Of a stretch of DNA of 64,000 nt, positions 22,550 through 33,397 are shown in pieces. The notes beneath the pieces are model-generated. The model was not told the DNA's origin and made no database searches. It saw only the letters and a program-made list of their open reading frames with translations. The stretch's first letter is position 1. Each line of letters begins with the position of its first letter. The stretch is from Endomychus coccineus (Eukaryota > Arthropoda > Insecta > Coleoptera > Endomychidae): assembly GCA_958510875.1 (NCBI GenBank), contig OY294069.1, positions 6,333,205-6,397,204 of the forward strand, given 5' to 3'. A program made the position numbers and the translations under genes.

Positions 22550-23065
22550 TCTCTGAATGATATCAAACAGACAAAAACACCCTCATGGAAGCTGCTCAAG
22601 GACTGGTTTCATATAAATCAACTATTTGTTGAGTCGAAAACTCGAAACTATTGTTAGCGGTGCTAATTAATGAACTCATTCTTTTCCATTTACTTCTGAT
22701 GATTTGTAATACATTTTAATCAAATGTATGTATTGCCTACCCTTTATACAATTAATTAAATCGAATAACAGATTATAGTATTTCATTGTATGTTACGTGT
22801 TTGATTAAGCCCTCATCGCCGCTGACAAGGCTTCTAAATGACCGCGACTGTACGTAATTTAGAGGTGCAAAATTACGAAAGCTCTATTTGTTGGATAGTA
22901 TTTTCCTTTGAAACTGATATCCGGACATTATTCGTACCGCAACACATTGTTGACATTTCGAAGAGTATCATTAAACTATATGCCTACAAAATATGGAAAT
23001 GCATTGTTTCCATCATTTACGTTGACTTTGTTCTCACATTTTGATACGGAGTGATGAATCACTTT
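22550..23065. other. unannotated stretch
   Basis: Nothing supportable between the RT remnant and the copia element. Confidence 0.35.
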
Positions 23066-23067
23066 CA

Positions 23068-23850
23068 TTAAACGTGGCCCAAACAAGTACAAACAGAAGA
23101 ATGAGGCATTGTCTTACGAAGGGTGATTCCATGTCTACGGAAAAGTATGTTCATGCGTTCATTGATAAATTCACCTCCACCATCACAAAATAGCTCTTTA
23201 AATAAGCACCCTTCACACGAATCATCATCAGCAGAAGTCAAATTCAGTCCAAGCTGCTTGATAACATTCCTCACATGTCGTTTATTCTGATGACAAAGTC
23301 GTTCATGCCATAGCTGCAAAGTGTCAACAGGTAACGCCAAATGAACTTCAGCAGGCTTATCTAGAACATGGACTTTCATATCTAGAAAATACAGACCTTC
23401 ATAGCTTCTTCCCATCAAAAATACTTGATTATTTTTATGAAACATGCAAATACGACTGTTGGCATGAAACTCGAAACCTTTTTCTAAAGCACGACTAACC
23501 GAGAATAATTGGCGACTGACTTCAGGAACATACCAGACATCTTTGAGATGATTAGTTTGCCACTTGTCATCAACAAGTATGTCACCACAACCATATGCCC
23601 TAATCGTTTCCTTATTGCCAACATGAATATATTTCAGTTCATTGAAACGAACATAAGAAATAAAACAGTCTTTATCACTTGTCATATGTTCAGTTGCACC
23701 AGTGTCCGCCACCCAAACCATTTCATTGGATTTCTTTCGATTCTTACAGATAAATGCATGACCTTCAGGTTTCAAGAATTTGGCTCCTTGTGAATGTTTC
23801 TTCGTACAATTTCTAACCAAATGATTCAACTCATGACATTTGAAACACTT
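23068..23850 (-). pseudogene. copia pol: zinc knuckle, protease, partial integrase
   Basis: The minus strand reads CFKCHELNHLVRNC, a CCHC zinc knuckle. It continues with VWVADTGATEHM, the aspartic protease active site, and LWHERLCHQNKRHVRNVI, the GAG-pre-integrase zinc-binding segment. CEGCLF follows and is joined abruptly to CDGGGEFINERM, an integrase region around the second catalytic acidic residue. The part between, with the first integrase aspartate, is deleted. The frame differs from gag by one base near 23855. After TMPHS the sequence no longer resembles copia. Confidence 0.85.
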
Positions 23851-24565
23851 AAAAGGACGTGGATTTGAAATTCTTTATATTTCTAGGAGGAACTAAATTC
23901 TTCCTTTTTGGAACAGTAACTTTGGCTAAAAGAGCGTTATCATATTTCTCACCTTTGCTAGGCAAACGCATCTCGATTAACCTAAGTCGCTCAGTCAAAT
24001 TATTCAGTGTTCTACTTTCAATAGGTACACTCTCCCAAACACTTTTAAATTCGAAATAAGGGGAAGGTAGAGTAGACATGATACGACCCATCAGAATCAG
24101 TTCTGATAACTCAGATTTATCAAGTTTCTTCAATCCAACATTCAACTCGTTGAAATCACGTTGTAAATGGGCAACAAGGTTAACAATGCTTTCTTCAGAA
24201 TGTACTCCTTCACTGGAAAAAAATGATTCGAGTAACCTATCAACTCTCTGACTAGAACTTTGTTCGTATGTTGACATTAATTTGTCCCAAATATCCTTAG
24301 AAGTACAGCATGACGAGGTAAGCTCTTCATTCGTCTCATTCAGAGAACTAATCATGATCAGCTGTGCCAAAGAATCTTTAGCTTCAATGATAGCCTCATT
24401 GGACTTATCCTCTTTTAATTTCAGCTCACCAGATACAACATCCAATACTTTGTGGTATTTCAAAACTAGAGTAATCTGACGTTTCCATCTTGTCCAGTTG
24501 TGTTGGCCTATCAACTTCTCCACCTGAGCTTTATAATCAAATGAACGAACATCATTTGAATTCAT
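23849..24565 (-). pseudogene. copia Gag
   Basis: A capsid-type protein of the copia family (UBN2-like gag). It contains VEKLIGQHNWTRWKRQITLV near the N-terminus, the family's start pattern, then DIWDKLMSTYEQSS and later MGRIMSTLPSPYFEFKSVWE. The open frame extends 10 codons further up, but MNSND at 24565 fits the family start better. The end runs out of frame just before the zinc knuckle (23855), so Gag and the knuckle are separated by a one-base shift. Confidence 0.85.
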
Positions 24566-24611
24566 GGTCACAATATAAAGAACCAACTCTCTCAAACTTC
24601 ACAGAGAACGT

Positions 24612-24629
24612 AATACTGGGCCAATAACC
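24612..24629 (-). other. copia primer-binding site (internal initiator-Met tRNA type)
   Basis: The minus strand reads GGTTATTGGCCCAGTA immediately after the LTR end TCAACA. Copia elements prime from a half-molecule of initiator Met tRNA with a site close to GGTTATGGGCCCAG, so this is one base different. Confidence 0.75.
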
Positions 24630-24802
24630 TGTTGAGTATTCGAAGAAGTTAAATAAAAATGACAGCACACACAACTATTTATTTGACAAATTATCGCAGT
24701 TAACTATATAAAATACACAATACGTTACTAAGGAGCAGAGATAAACATAGAGTAAACGATAGTGCTAGTTTTGTATTAGAAAATTATTTATTTTCTTCAA
24801 CA
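24630..24802 (-). repeat. copia 5' LTR, 173 bp
   Basis: The ends TGTTGA and TCAACA form a 6-bp perfect inverted repeat, and the inner border is fixed by the primer site. No partner LTR was found in the window. Confidence 0.75.
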
Positions 24803-25001
24803 AGAATGAGTGATGGAATTTATCAGATGATTGTCGCATAGCAAAACAAAAGCGTAGAACACTATATTCCCGCACATGTAGTCAGCACGTTCTTGACCAC
24901 TGATAAGAGATCTGGGTGTCGGAGTTAAGCTGTCTATTGGTAATATGGAAGATGGTGTATAAGGAGGTGTTACATGTTTTATAAGGAGGTGAACTGTCAT
25001 G

Positions 25002-25129
<128 letters not shown>

Positions 25130-25554
25130 CGCCACATACGAAGAGGTGTCATATGATACTTCATGTGACAGACCGGTTGACAGTTCACGTAGCTGCTCAA
25201 CAGCCGCCATCCGACACTCCCTATGACACTGCATGTTATAAGCGCCATGACACTCCTGTATATACAGGTTGTTTATAAGGAGGTGCAAATGTGATGGCGC
25301 TTATGTGGGACGTCAATAAGTACAGGTGTCATGGCGTCTGTCAGGTGACAGTTCACAACTGACCAACCCCCAACAATTGGCATGTGACAATTCACCTGAC
25401 AGAGGCCATGACACCTCTTCGTTTGTGACGTCATACACATACAAGCAACATCACGCTTCTACCTCCTAATAAGCAACCTGCATATCAATAAATGAGTTAG
25501 CATGGATGCACTTGAGCGAGACAGTCTTATCAGATGTCGGTTAGTATTGGCACT

Positions 25555-25690
25555 GTATTACTGACCGCGAGACACGTGTTTGACACATATTTCTACATTC
25601 AGACACGTGTTTTAACATGCAGGCAAGTGTGTCAACATCCAGACACTTATTTTGGCACGTGTTTGACATGTGTTTTTGACAGAAAGTCAC
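25555..25690. repeat. degenerate short repeats, period about 20 bp, in the foldback centre
   Basis: Imperfect units built on AGACACGTGTTTTAACATGC occur several times between the two arms (for example AGACACGTGTTTGACA, AGGCAAGTGTGTCAACATCC, AGACACTTATTTTGGCAC). CACGTG is a recurrent word. Confidence 0.55.
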
Positions 25691-26124
25691 ATGCTTTATA
25701 ATTGAGTCACGTGTTCCAACATTTACTCGCCGATAATACAGTGACCTCACGGTAATACAGTGACAATACGTACCAACATCTGATAAGACTGTCTGGGGCT
25801 GTCTCGTCCAAGTACCCCCATGCCTACTGAAGTGTCATGTCATTAATAACGTGAAGTGTCATGGTGGGTGTTGGATGGCGGCTGTGGGGGGGGGCACATG
25901 GACTGTCAATTGGTGTGTCACATGAAGTATCATAAGACACAAATTCGTATGTGATGTCACACACAAGCACCATGACACTTCCCCCTCCTTACAAACAACG
26001 TGTATATATAACATGTGACACCAAATTACAAACCATTCTGTATATTACCACCAGATCATTTATCTCCGACACCCAAACCGCTTATTTATTAGATGTCTCA
26101 TCAGTGGTCGAGAACGCGCAAATT

Positions 26125-26425
26125 ATATCTACTAAAAGTCAGCGTTAGCTGAACCTATTTTAAATACAGCTCACACCATTTTACATGAAAGTTTATCTTT
26201 GAAACACAGTACGGACAAATATCTAGCTAAGTTAGAAAGGATGGAAAAGTATAAGTGAAAAAGCGATTTATTGAATTCCGATTTATCTCCAGCTAAGGGT
26301 AACCCATTGTTTACATTATTGTTCCCAAATAGTATTTAGGCAGGCACATTTTTATTTATAATAGTTTACTCTGATGACGGCTACTCAGATTTATAGCAGT
26401 ATTTTTTGTGGATAAGGGTTTCTTA
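26125..26425 (+). repeat. Penelope family 2, 3' end with decayed ribozyme motif
   Basis: From GTCAGCGTTAGCTGAAC through the UTR (ATTTATCTCCAGCTAAGGGT, CAGGCACATTTTTAT) to ACT-CTGATGACGGCTAC and GTGGATAAGGG, it matches the copies ending at 44215 and 57545. Only the last codons of the endonuclease are included. The GAAA of the ribozyme core is lost. Confidence 0.7.
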
Positions 26426-26429
26426 TTCA

Positions 26430-26879
26430 CAATAAAACCGGAGTAAGCAACTTCTCAGTCAAAGCATTCCAAGCTTAAACAAAATTGCACTTTTGACAAA
26501 CCAACATTTGTATCCGCATTCTGGAAAGAGTTGGCTCAACTATAAATGAAGTGGTACAAGTAAAACGGCTAACGTGAATACACTCAATTGAAAAGGGATT
26601 GTCGAAGACAGCGTTTGTACATTAGCAGAGATTGGTAGGGCAACATATTTTAGAACAACTTCATGCTTCACATAGTCATAAGTGATGTAACAACTTATCA
26701 TCTTTGAGTGGGGGCTAATGAATTGTGAAGATGCCAATATATCTCTGTAGAATGCATTTATAAAAAAAACAATAACGCTTCCACCAGGCTGGTTTGAAAG
26801 AATTGCGTTGCCGTCATCGAGTCTTATATTGTCATACAATTTTGAAATGAATGAATTCAAATGACTAAGTTATAATACA
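26430..26879. other. no assignable feature
   Basis: Sequence between the PLE end and the LTR element. An open frame of 106 codons on the minus strand shows no domain. Confidence 0.4.
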
Positions 26880-26883
26880 GGCG

Positions 26884-27114
26884 AATTACGTGGGGGCTTT
26901 CCAAAAACGCTTTTTTAAAAAATGAACTATTTTATTTAATTCACAATTTAAAGATACATGTGACTCTTTTCGATGTTAGAATAAGAATGAGCTATTCTAA
27001 AAACATGTTGAATAAATCTATTTACAACTCAGTGTAATATAATATTATGATGATATAAGTTCTAAGAAATAACGTTTACATATGCAGTTTTATATTAATA
27101 TGACAATCATAACT
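26884..27114 (-). repeat. 3' LTR of the gag-only element
   Basis: On the minus strand the LTR begins AGTTATGATT and ends ACGTAATT, the AGTTA...YAATT style of the gypsy group. It is preceded by the polypurine tract. Confidence 0.92.
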
Positions 27115-27125
27115 CCTCCCTTCTT
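27115..27125 (-). other. polypurine tract
   Basis: The minus strand has AAGAAGGGAGG directly before the 3' LTR, where plus-strand DNA synthesis of LTR elements is primed. Confidence 0.8.
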
Positions 27126-27152
27126 AAGATGAAGTTATCTGGTAACAGAGAA

Positions 27153-27340
27153 CTAGATAACGATGTCTTCTTCTTGGTTGGTTTTGTTTTGATTAGTTGA
27201 TTTTTTCATAAATATATTGAATTTTAAGATTCCTCGTTTAGCAAAACATTTTACTATGAATATGAATAGGCATACGAATAATGTTATATAAATTAACAAT
27301 GTCCAAAAATTAAAGTTCTTAAATTCTAAGATTGAGTCTG
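27153..27340 (-). pseudogene. probable envelope C-terminus (membrane anchor and tail)
   Basis: Just downstream of the Gag stop, in another frame, about 60 codons read through a strongly hydrophobic stretch (TLLIYITLFVCLFIFIV) and then a basic, polar tail ending QEEDIVI and a stop. It sits immediately upstream of the polypurine tract, where errantiviruses end their envelope gene. Position and membrane anchor suggest the last part of env left by a large deletion. Sequence similarity to a known Env could not be tested. Confidence 0.55.
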
Positions 27341-28068
27341 GAATTTTGGTAATATTGATAAGTACGTTCTTGTGGTTTGTAAGTATTGTTCAATGAGTTT
27401 GTACTCTGACCGGATTTAAAGTAAATGAAATTTTCTTCTTCTTTAACTACAGCAAGAGCTTTTTCTATGCTATCTGTATTTCGTAATCTAACAATTAGTT
27501 GAAGATTGTACGGTAAACCATTAATAAAAGTTTTCAGAGCGAACTCGTCGTAATGTTTAATTTTAACTTCTTTTTCGGCTGGATCGATAATTTCAGTATT
27601 TAATTTTGAAAATAAGAGGCTGCGTGCGTCTTGAATGCGTATGCCAAACTGTATGGGTGCTTCGTTTTTCAAAGGTTTTATAGAAATTAAATCTTGTATC
27701 AGGCAATCGATACTTCTCTGATCACTGAACGTTACTGTAAGAATATTTTTTATTCCTGCCCAGGTAGTTATTTCATTTCTACTATAAACTAAATCAGCTG
27801 CTCGATCTCGTAATTTACTTAAAATTGTGTCAAGTATGCAAACGTTAATTGCATCTGCAGGGTTTTGTACATTTTGGAAATTTTTGATAAAATTTTCACT
27901 CACGGCTAAGAATCTACTCAGCTGTTTCGGATTACCGTCAAAGGGTGGTATGTTATCAGCTTGATATCTCATTAAAGGGATGTTTAGAGCCATATTAGAA
28001 TATTTTGGTTCAATTAGGTGTAATCTTAAAAATATATCTACTAAATCTTCTACGTCGTTTGTAAGCAT
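27319..28068 (-). CDS. Gag-like protein of the LTR element, 249 aa
   Basis: A complete frame from ATG at 28068 to TAA at 27319. It contains PPFDGNPKQLSRFLAVSENF near residue 41, the usual start of the capsid region in 17.6/297/gypsy-type Gag, then LRDRAADLVY and FINGLPYNLQLIVRLRN, the major homology-like part of such capsids. No zinc knuckle is present. The C-terminus (after about residue 235) is probably a junction with former envelope sequence. Gag would assemble particles in the cytoplasm; without pol in cis it could at most move with help from another element. Confidence 0.8.
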   Translation of the reverse strand: MLTNDVEDLVDIFLRLHLIEPKYSNMALNIPLMRYQADNIPPFDGNPKQLSRFLAVSENFIKNFQNVQNPADAINVCILDTILSKLRDRAADLVYSRNEITTWAGIKNILTVTFSDQRSIDCLIQDLISIKPLKNEAPIQFGIRIQDARSLLFSKLNTEIIDPAEKEVKIKHYDEFALKTFINGLPYNLQLIVRLRNTDSIEKALAVVKEEENFIYFKSGQSTNSLNNTYKPQERTYQYYQNSRLNLRI

Positions 28069-28454
28069 AAGCTAGTTTGATTAATTGAATTGAAATATGT
28101 ACTTGTTACTATAACTATTTTCAAACGAAAATGATGAGTGGGAATTAGAAAGGATTTGCACTTACAATAATGATATCTTCATGTTTTCTTGCCTTACGAC
28201 TAATGCCTATAGGAACCAGCTATGTTGGTCTGTCTCCCAGGTCTTCCTATACTAGTTTTTTTTTTCTCCAATATGAAGGGACGATGTAGTTCTCTTCACT
28301 AGAGGTGTGGTGAGTTGTGGACAGCTACGACGATGTTAGCACGAATACTATCTTTCACTCTTTTTGCAATTTTGGAAAGTCTGAATTTGTTACGTCGATT
28401 AATCGTTAAAACGAATAGGTTTTTCCGTCGATTCGAAATTACCCTCAACGTGAT
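28069..28454 (-). other. 5' leader of the gag-only element
   Basis: About 390 bases lie between the primer site and the Gag start. No splice donor or packaging signal could be identified by eye. Confidence 0.5.
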
Positions 28455-28472
28455 ATCCTACCGACTGCGCCA
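28455..28472 (-). other. tRNA-Ser primer-binding site
   Basis: The plus strand reads ATCCTACCGACTGCGCC, followed by the LTR's terminal A. This matches the 3' end of insect tRNA-Ser including CCA, so the minus strand (TGGCGCAGTCGGTAGG) is complementary to it. Elements such as 17.6 and 297 use tRNA-Ser. Confidence 0.88.
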
Positions 28473-28702
28473 ATTACGTGGGGGCTTTCCAAAAACGCTT
28501 TTTTAAAAAATGAACTATTTTATTTAATTCACAATTTAAAGATACATGTGACTCTTTTCGATGTTAGAATAAGAATGAGCTATTCTAAAAACATGTTGAA
28601 TAAATCTATTTACAACTCAGTGTAATATAATATTATGATGATATAAGTTCTAAGAAATAACGTTTACATATGCAGTTTTATATTAATATGACAATCATAA
28701 CT
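28472..28702 (-). repeat. 5' LTR of the gag-only element
   Basis: Same 231 bases as 26884-27114; no difference was noticed when compared by eye. Confidence 0.92.
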
Positions 28703-28706
28703 GGCG

Positions 28707-29690
28707 GATAATAACTTTCCAACGCTTACCACGGCTTAACGGTACGTTAGCAAATATTCCACAAAACGATCACTTCATCTAGCTGAGGGTTGAAAGATAA
28801 AACGGGTGATACGAAATTTGAAAATGTTAAAACCGTTTACGATGCTATTATAACTGATATATGGGCATCCCTGGCCGCCATTTATCACAGCTTTCAATAT
28901 GTTATGTAACCTATATTAATCTTAAGATAAGTGAAAAATCAAATGATCGATTGTCTCTACTAATAAAACATGATTTATATGTGCTATAATGGTGTTTTCT
29001 TTCGGGTGAAGTGAAATAGTGAGTCTATCACAGAGCCAAAACGATTCGAAAAAGTTGGAAAGTTTTTATCTACATCGCTGGGCCATAAAATTTTTCACCT
29101 GACTTCCGACTTTTGAGGAAACATACATCTCTTCAAGTTATTGCTTGAACTATGAAATTATTCATTCCCGACCCGTGAACGAAGCGAATCAATAAGCGTA
29201 TAAGATGAAATATATGCTGAAAGTTTTGATTTATAGAACGTATGTTCTAACAATATTCCACGGTATCGTTCAGTATCTGTGCCCGGAAATTGCTTTACCA
29301 TATTTCCGGAGATTATTGGAAATTTGAAAATATAAAAAAGACGTCAGTCTAAAATTTTCCCCCAAAGATTATAGAGCTCTTCAAAGATGGTACTCAAAAG
29401 TTGCTTTTATTTTAATTATCAAGTTCTTTGATAGAAGCAGGGAATCTGAATTATGCCAATCACTTGACATTTTTGATAAAAATTGTAATCGATGTGATCC
29501 TGTATTTTATATTATATCTAAATTGTAAGATATAGTATTATTAGAGCATATAATCTTTCTCCATAACGATAAATTATAAAAGCTGTACAGGATATTTTTT
29601 CTAAAACGCACATTAGGAGTATTTTCTGATTATGAATATAAAGAGTAATTTAAAAATTCCTAATTCAGTTACATCATTATATGTACTAGG
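28707..29690. other. unannotated stretch
   Basis: Nothing supportable was found; no coding pattern or clear repeat. Confidence 0.4.
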
Positions 29691-30342
29691 GCAAGGTTTA
29701 AAGTCCCTGAAAAATAAAACGAATGGCGCCACAACCGAAAATCCCATGTGACATTTGTGATGTACCGTCTTTAACTAGGACGCATTGAAATTTTCAGATT
29801 GATATGTCATTCAGTTCTGTTTTGACACCCATCGAAAGCAAGCAGCCTTGAAGATTTTTGTAAACATGGAAAAAGTTAATTTCGCATCTTGATTAAACAT
29901 TATTTCTTGCGTGGAAAAACCATTTCGCAAACCAAAACATCGCTTGCTTAACAATCGATTGGAACGATTTACAAGTGATTTACTGATTTTCGTTGTGTTA
30001 GTATGATCACAAAGGGCGCCAAACATTCTGATCGTCCAATTGAAGTTACGCTAGAAATCGTCGATAAATTCTATGGGATGATATTAGACGATCGGCGAGT
30101 TAAAGTGCACGAGACTGCCGAGGCTATGGGCATCTCAATTTTTGAATACGACAAAGGTATCTACCAGATGGCGTGGACGAAACATCGATCCATCATAACA
30201 CACCAGAGACCGAAGAACAGTCGAAACAGTGAACTTGTCCTCGCGAATCGAAGCCGAGAGAGGCCACAGTGGATTTATCGGCCAACAAAGTCATGGCGAC
30301 AGTATTTTGGGACGCTCATGGTATCGTCCATATCGATTATTT
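29690..30342 (+). pseudogene. mariner transposase, 5' part (interrupted)
   Basis: From an ATG at 29866 the sequence follows a mariner transposase by changing frames. LIKHYFLRGKTISQTK is the N-terminal DNA-binding start. RPIEVTLEIVDK and LDDRRVKVHETAEAMGIS are the linker and second helix-turn-helix. After an internal deletion come VDETSIHHNTPE (first catalytic D) and ANKVMATVFWDAHGIVHIDY. Frameshifts make it dead. It breaks at 30342, where a retroposon is inserted. The terminal inverted repeat could not be placed, so the left border is approximate. Confidence 0.85.
30336..30342. repeat. left 7-bp target duplication of the retroposon
   Basis: ATTATTT here and at 31609-31615; removing the inserted segment rejoins the mariner sequence. 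Confidence 0.6.
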
Positions 30343-31608
30343 ATTTATTTGTTTATTTAGTATATATATGCCCAACAGGTTAACCCAATTATAGGACAAA
30401 CAATACAGAGCAACATAATATAAACAATAACAAGAAATATATAACAAAAATAATATCTTATAGGAATAATGAAAATAAACTGACTAAATTCTTAAATTAC
30501 ATGGTGATAAAAAATAAAAAAATAAAATGGAAAACCTCACTTAACCACACTAATGAGATACTGAATACTGTTGAAAAATAAGTCACATTGTGAACAAATA
30601 ACATTAAAGTTTGTTGTCATGACAAATATTGGACATCTAGATGATACATTTGAATTAGACCTAACATTGTAAAAAGTTAAGGGACAGCAAGAAGATAATC
30701 TAGGTACAACAAAATTTAATTTACCTAATAAGTAACTGCAGTCAATATTATTATTCAAGAAATTATGGAGGAATATTGTGATCCTTATTCTTTTTCTAAG
30801 TTCAGTGTCAAACAATCAAAAGTAGATAATAATAATTGATGATCAAAATTGAAAGTTTTAAACCAGAGATATTTCAAATGTTTACGTTGAATGCTCTCAA
30901 TTAGTGTAATCTGAAATTTATACTGAGGGTTCCAGATAAGTGAAGCATATTCCAATGAATTAAATAGTGTTTATAGTACCTCTAAATTGTTGAAATATTT
31001 GGAACGCCTAAGTACAAACTCTAAAGTTCTATTACCTTTAGCACACATATCACTTATTTTTAGATTAAAAGTGAACCGATGATCGTATAAAACACCTAAG
31101 TCTTTGACTGTAGTATTACGAGAAATGATTACTGAATCTAAAAGATAATCGAACACAATAGAATGAACTTTACGACTGAAGCTAACAACACAACATTTAC
31201 TGATATTTAGACTTAATTTATTGTTGGCGCACCATTCGAAAATATTGTCCAGATCATTTTGTAGTGCATAGCAGTCATCTATGGTCTTTATTTCTGAAAA
31301 TATTTTCAAGTCATCAGCAAAAATCAGTTTCAATCCGATTATGGTTTCAGCCAAATCATTAATAAATAACAGGAACAGTAGAGAACCAAGGTTTGAACCT
31401 TGAGGCACACCGGATTTGGCTACAAATGAATTTGATCTTTGACCGCAATACTGCACAAACTGCGATCTATTGATGAGGTATGAGCAAAAAAACGCAACTA
31501 AGGAGGTACTAAATCCAATGGATTTGAGCTTGCCTAGAAGAATAGTGTGATCAAGTTTATCAAAGGCCTCCGAAAAATCAGTATATAATTATTTATATCA
31601 AGTATATA
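30343..31608 (-). mobile_element. 5'-truncated non-LTR retrotransposon inside mariner
   Basis: A minus-strand element of about 1.27 kb is bordered by ATTATTT duplications. It begins in RT motif A and ends with a (TAAA)-like tail (plus-strand TTTATTTATTTG at 30341-30352). It is younger than the mariner copy it splits. Confidence 0.85.
30537..31580 (-). pseudogene. RT of the inserted non-LTR element
   Basis: The minus strand reads SEAFDKLDHTILLGKLKSIG (motif A end), then AKSGVPQGSNLGSLLFLLFI (motif B) and LIFADDLKIF (motif C, both aspartates). NKLSLNISKC, VKDLGVLYD and SLEYASLIWNPQ follow, and a C-terminal segment gives NNNIDCSYLLGKLNF and VPRLSSCCP. The 161-codon frame at 30971-31456 is open; stops or frameshifts lie on both sides. 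Style and motifs suit the Jockey group, and the fragments at 45140-45510 and 47279-47910 are relatives. Confidence 0.85.
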
Positions 31609-31615
31609 ATTATTT
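31609..31615. repeat. right 7-bp target duplication of the retroposon
   Basis: ATTATTT, as at 30336-30342. Confidence 0.6.
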
Positions 31616-32045
31616 TGATAAGGGAAATAACGATCATCGGTGTATATTATGCAGAGTGGTTGGATCGATTCGGTGCCGACTTGAAGCGGAAACGGCCGCA
31701 TTTGGCAAAGAAAAAGGGCTCTTCCACCAGGACAACGATCCGACGCGGCGCACAGGTCCGGATTCGCAATGGCAAAATTGCATGAATTGCACTACGAATT
31801 AGTTTGCCATCCACCAAATTCTCCAGATTTGGCCCCTCACGATCGGCGGAAAGAGATTTGTCTCCAACGATGAGGTCATCGCTGAAACAAACGCCTATTA
31901 TGACAGATTGCCGAAATCGTATCATTTGGAAAGGACCGAAAAAGTAGAAATAGGTTGGACGGAGTGTATCAGGCCACAAGGAGATTATGTTGAGGAATAA
32001 AATAAGTTTTGAGCAAATAAATCTTTGTGGGAAAGTATTTTATAT
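31616..32045 (+). pseudogene. mariner transposase, 3' part
   Basis: It resumes the mariner after the inserted retroposon: RPHLAKKKGLFHQDND carries the second catalytic aspartate. After a frame change MAKLHELHYELVCHPPNSPD and LAPH follow, but the expected D-Y-F-L segment with the third aspartate is deleted. The end reads GDYVEE and TAA (31998-32000). No inverted repeat was found beyond it. Confidence 0.85.
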
Positions 32046-33059
32046 TCCAAATGCACATATTTATTTTACATATTGTATTTCAATTACTGAACTGAATGTA
32101 TTTTGTAATTTGCATTCCAAATACACATTATGATGTATTTTGCCCAGACCTGCTTTTGTCAGATGTATTCCCGGCTTAAGGATTTAATTACTTCTCCTCG
32201 CAAGTTTTCAAGGTTTTATCGTATAGTTCGTTTTAACGGCAAAGTGATATAGTTGCTTGAATTCGCTACTGATTTCGGAAATTTTGATTATTTCCGTTCA
32301 ACATTCAGTCGATCTTCGAATTCACATGATTACTAAACGAATGCTGAACTTATTTCCAGCGCATAAGCTTCTCAAAGATATGGCCGCTGCTGATAGTGAG
32401 ATGGTAATTTAATTTTAGACCTCCGAATTATGCAATTAGGAAGCATGAAGGATTATAGAAGTTGGCTAACTGAGTTATAAATAAACGTTTTCGAGTATAA
32501 AATGACGTTAATCGGAAGCATTTTAAATTATGAATTCGCACCAAGGAGGAGGGCAAGTAAACGGTTACTGAATTGTTGTTTCTATAAGCATAACATAAAT
32601 TTTATAATTCTTCATTCATCAGGATTCGTCTTGAATGAATATTGGAGAATAATGGGAAAGGAAACTTCGCCTCATAGGAAGTTTTAATTTGTTCTGACAA
32701 GGGACTCATATTTTATGACACCATGAAATAAATAACTCAATAGCTCAGCAGCCGTAGGCTATTTAGGTCTCCAATCTTACAAGTTGAATTCAATGAATTT
32801 TAGTTATTAGTTTTCAATAGAATGTGGAAATGTTCGTACTGTGAATGACAGTTTCTTATTTATGTTCCCATACATTTAAAGCTCTTGGCTTGAAATTAAA
32901 GTTCCCACTCGCTTTCTTAGAGTGCATGAACTTTTCCATATCGGGTTCCATAGAACCAACTACTAGAGGAATTCTATGGTCGATTGGTGGTTGAAAGGCG
33001 TCAAATGAATTGATAAATTTGATACTGATTAGTGAATAAAGTGATTTCTAAGCCAGGTA
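32046..33059. other. unannotated stretch
   Basis: AT-rich with no supported feature. Confidence 0.4.
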
Positions 33060-33225
33060 TAGGTCAAGCAGTATGTTAGAGAGAGAGAGAATAGAATGAG
33101 AAAATGCGCATGTATGAGTTGGGAAGAGAATTTTTTTACCTGGCCGGGAATCGAACCAGCTACTGTCGGAACCAATCAAAATAGTGGGCAAGTACTCAAC
33201 CATTATCCAATGTTGGGGACTGTTA
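33060..33225 (-). repeat. tRNA-derived SINE or tRNA pseudogene
   Basis: The minus strand reads ATAATGGTTGAGTACTTGCC, which resembles a Pol III box A region, and about 35 bases later GGTTCGATTCCCGG, a good box B. A non-tRNA body follows with a GA-rich run (33079-33092 on the plus strand). Cloverleaf arms are not complete, so it is not a working tRNA. Confidence 0.5.
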
Positions 33226-33397
33226 CCTAATGGTTGAGTAAATATATAACATTTGTGTTGTCTCCATGTGGCAATTTTACGTTGATAGGTTATTTGTAAG
33301 TTCATTTTTGAATGCAACAACATCATCTGAACATATAAATGATCATATATTATGATAGTAGTTTCCCTTTCAACAGAAATAATTAGGTAGTACAAAG

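Larger units (their letters stand above)
23068..24802 (-). mobile_element. truncated Ty1/copia retrotransposon, minus strand
   Basis: From right to left it has a 173-bp LTR (24802-24630), an initiator-Met-type primer site, gag, a zinc knuckle, a protease, and a broken integrase that ends near 23095. RT, RNase H and the 3' LTR are absent, so the copy is 3'-truncated. Frameshifts and an internal integrase deletion show that it is dead. Confidence 0.85.
26884..28702 (-). mobile_element. gag-only LTR retroelement, Gypsy/errantivirus type
   Basis: Two 231-bp LTRs that appear identical by eye (26884-27114 and 28472-28702) flank a 1357-bp interior on the minus strand. GGCG lies directly outside both ends (26880-26883, 28703-28706) as a 4-bp target duplication. 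A tRNA-Ser primer site and a polypurine tract sit at the proper internal borders. The interior has one Gag frame and a short tail that looks like the membrane anchor of an envelope protein; protease, RT, RNase H and integrase are all absent. Matching LTRs mean a young insertion, so the internal loss preceded, accompanied or closely followed it. Confidence 0.92.

Noticed and set aside
26540..26860. 106-codon minus-strand frame beside the LTR element
   Set aside because: It lies outside the target duplication and shows no retroviral or other domain.
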